Below, in pieces: positions 23,501 through 38,076 of a stretch of DNA of 64,000 nt. Position 1 is the first letter of the stretch. Every line of letters starts with the position of its first letter. Below the pieces are notes generated by a model, which had not been told where the DNA came from, did no database searches, and saw only the letters and a list, made by a program, of their open reading frames with translations. The position numbers were made by a program, and so were the translations under genes. This stretch comes from Theocolax elegans (taxonomy: Eukaryota; Arthropoda; Insecta; Hymenoptera; Cerocephalidae): contig CM047431.1 of assembly GCA_026168455.1 (NCBI GenBank), forward strand, positions 44,519,466-44,583,465, in the 5' to 3' direction.

Positions 23501-26500
23501 TTCCGTCGCTGTTAGGTACCTACCATGTGTATACAAATAATTGTCTTAGATCAAAGTTTACCACTCGTTTTCTTTAAATGCATATACTGACAATTCCTTC
23601 GAGCACCCGCTGTGGACTTACAAGGGGAGTACATGATCTTTGGAAAACGGATCTTATCCTAATTTCGGGATATCTTTTGTAATATAAAAATATGAAGAAA
23701 GCTGAGTTATTGATGATCATTTTCCACTATTACGTAAGTTCATAAATTGAGGTAATTTAAGCTCAAATAATCAATAAATTTTTCATACTAAATTTTGTTT
23801 AAAACATCTTTAATTTCTTATTTCTCCCATATCTTTGCTGTAAATCTACCAATTTAAACTCCTTTTCTTAATCGCAATATCGCATGTACTTAATCTCAAA
23901 TTTCTAATGGTTTTTGGTTTAAATGTCTACCTCTATTCGTTTCAAAGTTATAAGCGATTGAAGTGGAAGTAATTTTTATTCAACTTATTACTAGATGTCG
24001 AAAAACTTTCATAAAAGTGGCCATTGGCAAGTAATAACTTAGCTTTCTTCATATTTTTACATTACGAAAAATATGTCAAAGTTAGGGTGAGATCTGTGAT
24101 CCGAAGTGCATGTACTCCCCTTGTAAGTAAGGTCAGATATTGTACGTTGCGTTTTAGACATCAGCCGTACTGCTACGTACAGTGGGTACCTAAATAATTG
24201 TTTGTCGTTGATTCGAAGATGTAGTTGTTTACCTGTTGTCGAGTGCCGTTGTAGGATAGAGACTCTGATGATGATACGTCCCAGTGTGACCGATGTACGG
24301 TCCAAGCGTCGGATCCGTACTCGCCGAGGGCGCGTACGATGCTGCTGGGTACATGCTGTTCAGATTCCCGTAAGCCGCAGCCGCCACTACCGCAGCAGCT
24401 GCAGCGCTGCTGTCAGCGGCGAGGTAATCAACGGGTGCCACGCCCACGCCGACGCCAACTCCAACTGTACCAGTGGTTGATGCACCTGGAGTCGCTGCTG
24501 GTGATAACGGTGACAATTGCGCCGATTGGCTCGCTGCTGCAATTGCACACGAACATATAAGTATACATTCATTTCGTCATCGATTTTATCATTTATATAA
24601 TAACGTATAATTAATGATGCACTATAGCCTATAGAATAGTCAAATCAAACAGTGTTGAAATCTAAACAAATTTTCTAGCCAATATCTATATCGATTTTTC
24701 AGTACACGTCTAAGTTTTACTTAAAAAAAATTGTTTCGATTTGTTTTAGCACAATTTTCGATGGAATATTTTACTATGATTTATCGACATACTGAGTTTG
24801 CTCGCTCGTTTGCTGCGACACGTCGAGAGGAAATCCCTTAGCTGCGTCTTGTATCGACGATTGACTCGTTGAGCTTGCGGTTGAGGTGATTGTTGCTGCT
24901 GCGTTTGTTGTTGCTGCTGTTGCTGTTGCTGTGGAGTTTGCTGTCCAGCGATTTGCGTCCCCATACACGGACCACTATTTCCCAGACTGTCGCTGTCCGA
25001 GAAATAGCTGTTCGTCAGTCCAGCGTCCAAGTAGCTCACTTTAAAATCCATCGTTCGTTTTCCTAACAAATCTCGACCTTCTTCCTCCCTGTCAATAAGC
25101 AGAAATATAACGATACAACGAAAAGTTTCTTGAAAATGGTTTGTTATCGTTGTATCTCGGGGCGACACTTACATTAGAGGTCGATGCGTGCTAATCACGA
25201 AGTCTGGCTTTGAATTTTTATACACAAGACGCGAGCTCGTTTGTAACCATTGCCAACCCCCATCTTTGGTTTGATACCTGTAGGCGATCATACCGGAAGC
25301 TCCCGTTTTCAACACTGTAACGTTATACATTGTTTATTTACAAAACGTCGATTACAAAATGTGACTGGAAACCTCATGGCAGTCCAAAGTTTTTGGCACT
25401 TATATTACGAAAGTGAATTATGTACTCACATTCTTGATGAGCACTAGCAACGTAGGCAAGATCGTCGTAGTGCACCAAATCGTAGCCATCGAGATTTGCG
25501 AGCTCAGCATCCGAATAACCTAGTAACATTTTGCCCCTCTGATCCATCGAGACGAGTGCGAGGTCTAGTTTGTGCTTACTCTTGAACATCACCTCTTTTT
25601 GAGGTACTTCGAGTAAAGATGGAGGACCAAATGGTGTACATAAGGCGAACAGAGCCAACGGTGGTTCTTCCGTTTTACGATTTTGACCGTGCAATACTTT
25701 GACTCGACCCCTGATGTCCAGACGCTGCAAATTTATTGAGTCATTAGTTTTTCCTTACAATTTATACAAATTACGTCAAAAAAAGTATTTCTCAGTCGGT
25801 AAGATATTCGGATACTAATATAACGAATTTAACATCTCTTTAAATGATTTACTTAATCCTTGTGGAAATTGTAACGATTTTTTAGCAAGTAACTAGCTGC
25901 TTACAGTTAACAAAATAAACTATCAATCTGTAATTTTTATCTAATAATTCAACATTTACATTAATATTATTAATCATAAACAAATTTTAGTAAGTATACA
26001 TTTATACTTTTACAAGACCTATAGCGATTTTTTCATACAAGTCTAAAGTATAATACCCGTTAGTGGGACAATGCAACAATAAGTGGATATAGTTTGATAA
26101 ATTATTATCATTAATTAATAAGTGTTCATAAACTTCAAGTATTTGAATTACAATTTGAAATCAATTAAAATTCAATATTAAACGTGTTTAGGATAAGCCA
26201 GAGTTGAGTTTGAGTTTAAAGGTTAGAAAAACTTAATTAAAAGATACAATTCCTGACCTCACTTTTCTTCATCTATAGTACATATAATATGTGAAACAAA
26301 ATTTGAATACGAAATAAAAGGCTTGTGACACACTTTTTTTTAGTTTGAAGTTGAAAATAAAAAAATCGTAAACATGCTTTTTTAAAAAAAGTTTATATAT
26401 TTATACAACAAAGAATATTGAAACAACTAATATTTAAACTAATATATTTCTATTCAAATAGTTTTAATGTAATAATATTGCAATTTCATTCTTTGTCATC

Positions 26501-29500
26501 ATAATCCAATAGATTCTAAAACATAAATTATTTAACCATAATAAAGACGTAATGTATAAACTAAATGATTTTAAAACAGGATGATTGGAGTGTTGTGATA
26601 AATAATAATAAATGTATTTGGAGTAATTGTCGAAATTGAAAAAGATAATTCATAATCAATTCTTTTGTAACCTGTCACGAATTTTAGTTACAATTTCAAT
26701 CATTTCGATCTTAGAGTAAACACTACACACGTATTCCCAAATATATAAAAAATTTAGTTGCATTTATTATACTAATTATTTAGGTGTATATATAAGTTAC
26801 ATAAGCTTTTTTTAAAACTAATATTTAAACTAATATATTTCTATTCAAATAGTTTTAATGTAATAATATTGCAATTTCATTCTTTGTCATCATAATCCAA
26901 TAGATTCTAAAACATAAATTATTTAACCATAATAAAGACGTAATGTATAAACTAAATGATTTTAAAACAGGATGATTGGAGTGTTGTGATAAATAATAAT
27001 AAATGTATTTTGGAGTAATTGTCGAAATTGAAAAAGATAATTCATAATCAATTCTTTTGTAACCTGTCACGAATTTTAGTTACAATTTCAATCATTTCGA
27101 TCTTAGAGTAAACACTACACACGTATTCCCAAATATATAAAAAATTTAGTTGCATTTATTATACTAATTATTTAGGTGTATATATAAGTTACATAAGCTT
27201 TTTTTAAAAAAAATGTATTTTATGAATTTTTTATTTTAAATTTTAAAATTAAAAAAAAGTGTGTCACAAGGCTTTAAATTTCGTTTCACATATTATATAT
27301 ACTATATAGATAAAGTAAAGTGAGGTCCGAAAGGGATTTCTCAAAAAAAATTTTTATCGGTTTTCGGGAACGCAATTTAGAAGATTTTTTGTATCATATA
27401 CGATGTTGTTATGCAAGTCGATTTATTTTTTTAATTTTTATACTCAAATAATGTAAATGTATGCAAAAATTAGTGGTTGCCCAACCCTGTTTTAAGCCAA
27501 AGTTGCTATCAACTAGCAAGACTCTAAATTGAACTAATTCATGTTTATGTAAAATTGCTAAATTATAAATTAAAAAGACATTTTATATATAGACAGTACA
27601 TTATATATATCAAAAATAAATTAGTCCACATTTAGCGTTTTATGTAAAAAATTTTTAACATTGAATTTTAATAAATTTCGAATTGTAAATTTAATACTTA
27701 TCTGTAATTACACTTAATTTATACCTCTTACGAATATAGGCATGTAAATATAGGTATATTTTTGTACCATTCAAAGGAGCATAATTTCGTTTATGAATCT
27801 TTTATCGAGTGCTTTCATTATTCTATTTTGTTGAACTTATTTATTTTCAATAAATATTACATAAATTGCATTTTTGTCTATAATACATTCATTGCGATTT
27901 TAAAAACACCGCAGTAAATATACCGCCTATGCTATTTTTCCAACAGTTGGATAAAAGTTTACCTTACCTAATCGAAACATTTATGTTAAATATTTAATCC
28001 AAAATAACTAATAAAAAACGACTTGTGTTATCGGTTAGAAATAAAGATTATACGTATAGTTCACTTTTTCTTTTTCTACTTTCCAATTAATTTATTATGT
28101 TTCAATTTCTACCAGGGAAATAAATTAAACATTTATTTTAATACAATTAAATTTCGCTTCACCGAAATACCCTGAATCGTTTTTGTTTCCGCGCAGTCAT
28201 AAAATACGTGTATATATACGAATAGAGTTAAGAAAAACTTTATTTCAATAGAAAAAAATAACCTTTAAAAAGTCGTTCAACGACACTCGCCGTCGAGAGT
28301 AAAAAAATCCATCCCATTTAAAACTGTAAACAACGTATATATAGGGACAATTTTGTGAAAGGAGAGTACTTTTTTCGCGGTCATTAAAGACTTTTACGAT
28401 TACAGTTTCATTTTCATAAACGTCATAGCCAAGTAGGTTTTTTGCTTGCCGCCTCCGCGAAAACACGTATCGTTCGTTCTCCATCTACCGGTTCGTCTCT
28501 CTCTCTCTCTCTTCTTCCTTTTTTCTTTTTTTTCGTCCTACGAAGCGTCCGAATAATTAATGTTTTGCCACATCCCTTGCTCACACCCACGTCCAACTGT
28601 ATACTCCATCTCATTTAAATTCTAATCAAGAGTCACTTTGTTACTTTCACATTCGTCGTGTGCATTAATTTTCAGTGCTTTTTGTCTCATTCATACATAC
28701 ACACACATGTATGAAAATAAAGTTAATAAATTAAATTATAATTAATTTCACGTTATTATTTGCACTTCCTTCGTAGGACTCGAATCATGTTTGTATAAGT
28801 ATAAGTATGGTCAAATATCATTAATCAATCATGAAAACTTATTATTCGTTTTTTAAAAAAAAATTCTAGCAAAGATTCAATGGTTCTTAATTTTTCAAGC
28901 TTATAATTATATAAGTTACAACGCATAATGTTTCATCCACTTTTAAAAAATAACCAATCTTAATCTTATTAAATTATACGTTATTATTATTACAATAATT
29001 AATAAATAAAAATTCATTAATATCTACATTAAAAACCGTTAGATAATCCACTGGGATATATCAATATAATCATTTTGTTAAGTGTATATTACTCTTCGCG
29101 CACAATGTAAACGAAATAAAACTGTATTAAACCATATAGAAATGTTTCTACTTGAAACGACACGTTATTTATTTCAAATGAACTTTTTGCCGACTAAACC
29201 GCGAAATTTGTGCGCGCGGAAGCGCCCGCGCGAAACGTAAAAGGCAGTTTACATTGCGCTTGCGCTAATAACGTGACCGAAGAGAGAACAAAAGAAAAAT
29301 GTATAGAAGAGGGAAGAACAACCGATGTCCTTCGCTTTTTCCTACGGTCGCATGTTATCTTCCGTCTACGTTTATATACGAGACCGAAAATTATTAATTA
29401 CGGTTTTGCGAGTGTCGGCGCACTTTGTCCCCTTTGAGTAACTAAGAGGTATCGTTGTTCTTGTAAAGGGAAAAGAAGGTGAGTCCGTGGTTTACTTTTT

Positions 29501-32500
29501 ACAATGGGTTACTTTTCCTTTAAACTGATGCGATAGTCAAATATCATACAGGGATCCACATTTAAAAATCCAACAATTATAATATATATATTTAATTATA
29601 GAACAAGCATACAGAGGGAATTTATGGAAATAATTAATTCAAAACTATAGTAAATAATAAATAATGACGTTTCGTCGATAACAAATGGGTATTAAAATTA
29701 AACATTGCGGCTACCCATTAAGCACACTTACATAGATATAAAAATTATTGTTAAAAAATGTTGTACGTTAAAAGAATATTATTTGAAAATGCAAACGTAA
29801 TGTTAATTTAAAATTAATACCGATACCAAAATTTACGCATAACAACCCGTAAATTTAAAAAGTGGTTAAAAATTTTCGTGTACATATTACTAATAGTATA
29901 AATATTAATAAATAATAATAGTGGTTAAATAAATAAATAAATGTAAAATAAACTTACGAGGAAACCCGATGTGTTGTCGAGCAAACACCGGAAGCGTACG
30001 GTAAAGCTCCGCTCGAGCAGGTGGCTGTGTTGTGGCGCAAGCGCCTCGTGGAGGGGTAAGCTTGCATTCTCGGTCGGTAAGAACGAGTTCCACATTAACT
30101 GCCGTTGGAGCTCCTCTCGATCCTCGCTGTGTACGAGCTCGTAGACGCTCTGGTGTACGATGTCCGACTGAAACGAAACGCAAACAGATACACACACACA
30201 TATAGATTATACGTATGATATACGAGTACGTGTGGGTAACTGTAACTATATCGATTAGGTGCTGTAGGAAAGAGCTTGCGAAAATTGCCGGGTCTACCCC
30301 CGCTCGTTTGCTCGTGAAAACCGTGGAGCAGAGTGGCGCAGTGGAAGCGTGCTGGGCCCATAACCCAGAGGTCCGTGGATCGAAACCACGCTCTGCTAAG
30401 TTTTTTTTTTTTTATTCTTTATTTTATTTCTCGGATCCTCGAACTCGTAATTATTACAAGGTTTGTAAGATATGTGACGTCGACGACCGAGTTTGACTAG
30501 GTTTTCTTTACGGAAATGGTAAGATTACGGAAGAGCGAAAAAAAAATAATAACATAAGGAAAAACGTGATTTACGTAGATCAACGGTACGTGCATTAAAT
30601 TAATTAATCCGATTTGTCCCTTTATTGATTGGTTATAAATCTAACAACATAATAACGTAATTGATTCTGTATTATGCATGTAGAAACTCTGCGATTAACT
30701 GACCTACTCTAATGTAAATATATCATCATACTATTTCCTTACAATTGTCAATCTATGCTCCTATACGACTAACCACGGTTCAATCAATATTTTTTATTAT
30801 TGCATCTATCTGATTTATTTTAAAAACAATGTTTCATCGTGAATATTACATTTGTCTACGTCTAGGAATCACGATATGAAGAAGGTAAACAAGAGACAGT
30901 AAAATTAAATATTGATTTTTTTTAATTGAATTATTCGAAGCTAGGAAACAAATTTAAATAATTTCCAGAGAAACATACATTTTTACTTATTTAAATCAAA
31001 TAAAAATTTGGTAATTTGCAATATTTCTAGCTTTTTTTTTATAGATTCGTATAATAATCCGAATACTTTACAAATTTGTAATTATGGCCGAAAAAGTTGT
31101 TTTAATGACGAGTAGAAAATTGGGAGTAAAAGACGATTATTCCCTTGGATATGTATTACTGTCAAAAGCTAACTTTGATTCCAGGAATAAATGCCTATTT
31201 TACTCCCTAAGTGCATAAATAACTATTTTTTCTTTACACCTATTCTTTTTAACAACTTTTATTTGTTATTCACTTTGTACACTTATATACTGTACATCTA
31301 TCTAGGTAATCGTAGCGAGTTAGCATGGAAATAAAATGAGTTAATTAGAATGTATAGATTTTTCATTTGGTAATAAATTTGTATTCCGACAAACTGGTTA
31401 TTTTTACAAAAGAAACATAAATAAGCTTTTCATTTATTTAACAAAATCAAATATTTAATGCAAAATCCAAATACAATACATCGAATACTAGATAATCGAA
31501 TATAATACATCGGTATATATATTTGCATGTTAATAAATATAAAAACGAGATATAATTTGTGCCGTTGAACTATACTTTTGGGACTTTATAGAATTATAAA
31601 TTATTGAATAAGATTCTAAGAAGCCTCAAGATTTGGGATTTGCATTAAATACTATACACACACAAGCGCGCGCGCGCACACTGTTGTATAAATGTATAAT
31701 AATTAACATTTTTCGCGCGGTCGGTAACGATCAGTTGATCACTCGTTTAAGGGCATGCCGAAGTCAATTAATAATTCATACTTAAATCCCGCGCTACTAT
31801 TTTTGAGCTTGTTAATTATTATAAAAATTGCATCAAATTTCGCTGAAATAACTAGGCGAAAATTAGACAAATCTGGTTGATATATTTTTAAAGAAGTATA
31901 TAGTTACTGGCGCTAAAATTGTTACGACTTGCAGACGGATTATAATAAGTGTAATAGTAATTATAAGTTGAATGATTAACAATTTGTATACACAGTGACA
32001 TATAAGATTATCTGATTTTACAAAATTTTTTTATTTTTCTTGCAGAATTATTAATGCCCACCGTTTACATTTATTCCAGAAAGCCTGGATGAGAAATCAC
32101 TAGTCAGAAAGTACTAGCTATGCTCTTGGTAATTTTCTAGTTACCTACCCATTACTTATGGTTAAACCTCGAATATGTCCACTTGAGCGATAAAAGAGGG
32201 TTTTTTTTATAAAAAATGAAGAAAATGCTAAACTAAACGATAGACGTTTCAAACGAAAACTCGAAGCGTAAGGAAAAAAATGGTCTAGGTAAAGGATATA
32301 ATCGTAACCTGAAAATGTGTTCACACATAGGAATATAGGAAGGCAGGTGTTGGGTGGAGATCTCAGGGTACGAGGTGTATAGACATATCCGTTAATGAAT
32401 TTTAAAGAGCAACTGGACTCGATTACCGAGAAATCAGAAAGGAAGAGAAGAGTATATAGAAGAGAAGAGTTAAGAGAAGAGTAGAATCGCGAGTGCGCCC

Positions 32501-35500
32501 GCGCGCATTCGTAATGGCTCGAGCGTGTGGTAGTATATATATAAGCAACGAACGCGAGAGTCCGCGACGTCTATGCCCGCATAAACAGAAGCCGGTGCGC
32601 TCCCCCGTTTCTCCCCCCCGTCGACGTATCGCGATCTACTATTATTCGCCTCGAGTCCCTTTTACCTTTTATACAGACACACACACACACACATGCGCGG
32701 CATGGAGACGTACACGAGGCGTGAGTATCGGCACCTCTCCATAGGGTAATGATAGCTTTCACACTTTGACACTGGGCTTTGAATTTTTCATGCTCTTTTC
32801 GTATCTGATGAGAGGCTGCTGTACTGGGAAATACCTCCTCCGTACTACCGACACTTCAAAACTCGCTTTACTGGTCATTTCTGATTTATATAACTAACGT
32901 TCTCTCCTCTCTTATAGACACATTTACTCTATTACGCGACGTTTATTCTTATACTGATGCTATGTCTACACCGCTTATAGATATGTATATATATACCTTT
33001 CCCCACATGATTTACTTAATTTTTTTGTAATCGATCACAATATTCTTAAATTCAACGAAACTAATTTCTTTATCAATTATTCGATAGTGTTCTTTGTTAC
33101 GTTATTAGATAAACATTTGCAATCGCGTTAAACATTTTATTGTTCATCTTGGTAGAATATTGAATCTCCGTCATGAGTGAATATATCATAAAAGTTGCTA
33201 TAGTATGCAAGTAACCTAGGATGAAACGTCTTTTGGCTCGTTTTCTTAGCATTTAACGACGTCAACGTAATCTCAAAAGTTTTTTAATTATCTATTTTAT
33301 ATTTTTTATTTTATACATAATTATCTATTATATATATTTCTTTTTTGAATTTGTTATCTTCCAGAATTTTTAATAACTCGGTATTAGACTTTCAAGAACG
33401 GGGTTAAAATTGAGTTAATAGTTCAGTTGATATGGCATATGCCTAATTCTTACCCACTATGCAGAATAAGTTTATTTTAATGAATTATTTTGAAAATATA
33501 TATATTATTTTGCGGTATAATATACACACCCAAATATAGGAACTCTATGAATAATTGTGTAATACGTTATTTTGCAAAATTGCAAATTAAATATAATAAA
33601 ATATGCCTTCAAACAATTTTAAAAGTGTAGTTGCGGACTTATGCGCGTATGAAGTTTTAAAAAGAGTGATATAGATTATTCAATTATCTATAGTGCATTT
33701 ACATACTTTTATACTAATTAACGTATTATAAAACGAGATTTAAATATTTTTTTATTAGAGTTTATTAATTATGAGCAATTAAAGATAAACGATATTTAAC
33801 GTATAAGATATAAACAATGTATAATCATTGTCTTTCGTATTTTTGTGTAAGAAAATCATTTTCTCAACTTACAGGAAGTTTCATGGTACGATAACCAGAA
33901 TTATCTTCTTGTATACTTTATTTACGTTTACAAGTTGGAAAATAGTTTAAAATGCATGCTAGTTTGGATGTTACCTTCAACAATCATGTAAGACAAATTT
34001 GTGTTTCATCGGTATAAGCCGAAATCGGATGAAACAAATTTCGTTCGTATAAACAATCGGTTTGATTCGTATTACATGTAATACGATTTCTAATGAAAAT
34101 ATTGATCAATTATGTAGCGGTTAATAACTTTCTTAAAACTTTAAAAATTATAAATTTTTTTTAACTATGGCTATTCTAGTAGTATAACTGGTTGTTTTTT
34201 ATTAATTAAATATCAGTTTACAAAAATCAATTTTTATTAAATAAAATTCATATTAATTTGAATCAACTAGTGAATCTAACTATATTCAGGAAAGTGTCAC
34301 ATCTCCAAGAAACCGATTTTCTCCGAATTTTAGGATATGTTTACTACTATAAAAATATAAAGAAACCCAGAGTTTTAGACTGTAACGCTCTTTTTTACGA
34401 TAGATATAAACAAAACCCGAAAAATTTCGTGAAAAAAGTCCGTGGAGACAGGTACTCAAACTTAAGTTCAGAAGAAAACTGAGCTCGAGTAGATTGGAAT
34501 TCAAAAAAGAAGCTTAAATATCTTGATTTGGTTGAAAGTTATGAAAAAAAAACAAATTTAACGATATTTTGATGACTACTTTGAATTAAAAAATTTACTG
34601 TTTTTTTAGGCCAAATTGTCTTCTTATTTTTACTTTTTTCATAATTTTCAACCAAATCTTTCTTTTCAACCGAATTTTCAACTTTTTCAACCGAATCTTC
34701 AACAAGATCTCTTTCTATCTCTATTTGTTCATGAGTTACAAATGATCAAAGTCAAGGGCTATTTTGGCGAATTTTTTCGTTATTTGGTTATATCTACCGT
34801 AAAAAAAGCGTTCGAGTCTAAAACTTTGACATTCTTTATATGTTCTTATAATAGTAAAAATATCCTAGAATTTAGTAAAGATCCTTTTCCCGGAGGTGTG
34901 ACATTCTTCTTGTATGTTTACTCATTTAAAGACGGTGACGCCTAGCCTTAGAAATTATACATTTTGCATACAATTTTTAATTATTTATGGTTTATCAATT
35001 AACAGCAAAAATTAAATGTAAAATTAAAAAGACTAAGCGTTTAGAATAAAACCAATATATCATCACCCATTTAAAGTATAGGTTATATCCAAAGAAAAAG
35101 GTAAATTTTGAAACGGTGGAAGGAAGACGCGCGTCTCAATCGCGAGCCCTTCGTTCACACGGTCTCGCGTTATCTTCTTCTCTCTTCCTCTCTTGAAACT
35201 TCTTATACTCCCTTTTCGTTCGGGTTCTGTTTTCCTTTTTTTCACCTCTCTCTCTCTCTCTCTCTCTCTATCTTACTCTCTCACTTTAGCGCGATCGCGC
35301 GCGCGTGAGCCTGGCTACCGAATCAAGGTCGGCCTCGTAAGCTCCCTCGAACTGGGTGAGAGGCTGCCAGGGCTTTCGTGACTTTTTCGCGAGTGAGGCT
35401 TTTAACGCGATTTTTATCAATTTGCCGTGCTCGCGCACTCTCCTCGACCGATTACCTCGGAGCCCTTTCTTTTTCTTTTCAAAATCGCTAATATACGTGT

Positions 35501-35680
35501 GAGAATCATACAAATTTTCTTTTATTTAAATCTTTGATATGTTGATTCGAACGAGTATATATGCGATGAAGACCGATTGAATTATATACCTTTCGACTCT
35601 AATACGTATCTAACAATTTCACCACAATTGGACCAATAAATTTCGCCAAAAAGTCGTAAGATTTCTATACGCGGCCATTC

Positions 35681-35730
<50 letters not shown>

Positions 35731-38043
35731 GCATGTAACTTTTTCTTCGCGCATGCCCGAGCGAACAGGAATATTTGTACAATTAACATTTAAAAGTTTT
35801 ATGGTGTTTTTCAATTAAAGAGTAATTTTATGACCTAGAAACGTGTCATAAACGGCTTGATTTTCACTAGAGTGAGAATTCAAGTAAACTTTATGCTCTG
35901 ATTAAACATCAAGATGATAATTAAACTTCTCATTTAACATCGTTAACTTAATTTTATACATCCATTATCAAGAAAATGCATTTCGATAGATTAAATGTTA
36001 AAACGTTCTTTCATTATAAGATACCGGGCAAAACAAAGTAACCACAGATTTCTTATATGCTTTTAAAACAATTATTCCGTGAATAATTTTATCTGCAAAA
36101 AACTATGTACATATAATTGCAATCATCTGACTTTACTATCGAAAATAACGCATTTTCTTTGTTGTAGATATTATACGAAATATAGATTTTTTATTTATAA
36201 GCAGAATTCTTAATATCCGCGTCTTGTAAAAAGAAAATATGCGTATATTAAAATTATTTTATAATTAAAACCGAATTCTTCTGTGATCGAGCTGAATTTC
36301 CTTAGCGCGCAATTCGAACAGATCAATATTATAAAATAAACTTAAACCAAAAATCCATTTTTTTCAGAGGAATTACATTGAGTTTTTCAAAGTTCGGAAT
36401 CAAGCGAAAAGCCCATATCTAACACTTGTACGAAAATAGCAGAAAGGTGGTTGTGCATCACCAACAAACTCGCACGACCGACAATAAATGAAATACAAAA
36501 TTTTTGAAAAAATAAAATAAAAAAAAGAGGGAACGTCGAGAGAAGGTAACCCTCATTAAACATCTCCATTCCCATACAACGAGCACGCGCGCGATGAATT
36601 TTGAATTTCAATTAGCGCGAGAGAGCGAGCGCGCGCTTGCCGCAATTTAAAGTCCAAGCGCCAAGCAAACGAGCCCTCGCCTCGGCAGGATGAAAGGGCA
36701 TCTCTCTCACTCTCTCACTCTGAACAAAAAGGATGAAACAAAGAAAAAGAAAAATAAAACCCGAAGAAAGAGCCAAGCTCGCAATAATAATTAATCCGCG
36801 CCGCGCATTAATATCGCGATGGGTCGCGCGCGCGCGAGCGCTCGAGCGAGAGAGAGAGGGAGACGTTTGAGCTCTCAATTACACGTGAGAGTTATACGAG
36901 AGAGGAGAATAAGGGCGCGATCCGAGTCGCCTTAGGGCTGTGGCTGCGATTGTGTCTTCATTAGAGGCTATTAATTGTCAAAACCCGTCACATAATTCAA
37001 TTGCCATCGAGGATTATCTTTCTTACATGACGAGAAGGAGAGAGGCCAAGGGCCAGACAGAAAATCTTTATACTTCGTGAGAGATCCTCTTATTTCGTTT
37101 CGTGTGAACTTGATGCCTCCTCCTGTTATATATAGGTATATAGGATACACACTACACGTGCATTCGCCCGCATATACACATACACTGCTCGAGGTAAACA
37201 AGCTCCTCTTCTCGTATATACGACGACAAGTCACACGTCAGTGTACTACACTATATATAGGCAACTTTTCAACTATCGCGTTGGTATTTTAATGGCTCCG
37301 ATGATTTAAATGTTAAATACTTTAATCATATATATATATACATACACGTGCATTAGACTACTGGTGCGTGAAACACGCGGGTTTATCCACGCGCGTTCTA
37401 CGCTATTTATTTTTTGTCATCGATTTCGTTAAATTACATTACCCGCGCTCAATACACGGTATTACGATGAATAATTAAACTTTAAGTATACGCGAAAAAT
37501 GGAATTTTATTTAATGCTTTCTAAAAATTAAACTTTCGCGCTATAGTTACAATCAATCGTTTCACACATTCAAAAATGATTAATTCAGCAATGAGAAAAA
37601 TGATTTAAACGAATTGCAGACTACGTTGCACGGGAAACGTTAACACGGGTACATATAATAATTTTTGTTATAATTTGTGATCAAAACTAATATACGCACA
37701 ATTCTGAACATTTGTTATAAAGTGTAATCAAAATTGCTATACATAATCTTCGTACGTAACTAAGTTATAATCATTTTTATGAAAATATATATAAGAAAAG
37801 TAAAATATAAGAGAAAATGGTAATCGATGAAACGAAATCCATCGTGCAATAAACAATTTCACGAGCGATAAATTAGAAAATTAAGGAGAACGCGGATATA
37901 TACTCATATGTAGGGAAACAAAGTACAACGATAATTCGCTATAATTTATTTAGTCAACTATAGAATATTCAAATGAATCTAGCACTCGCGTTTGTGCGCG
38001 CTCACACATACGTATTGCAGAGAGAGAGAAAGAGAGATAGAGA

Positions 38044-38076
<33 letters not shown>

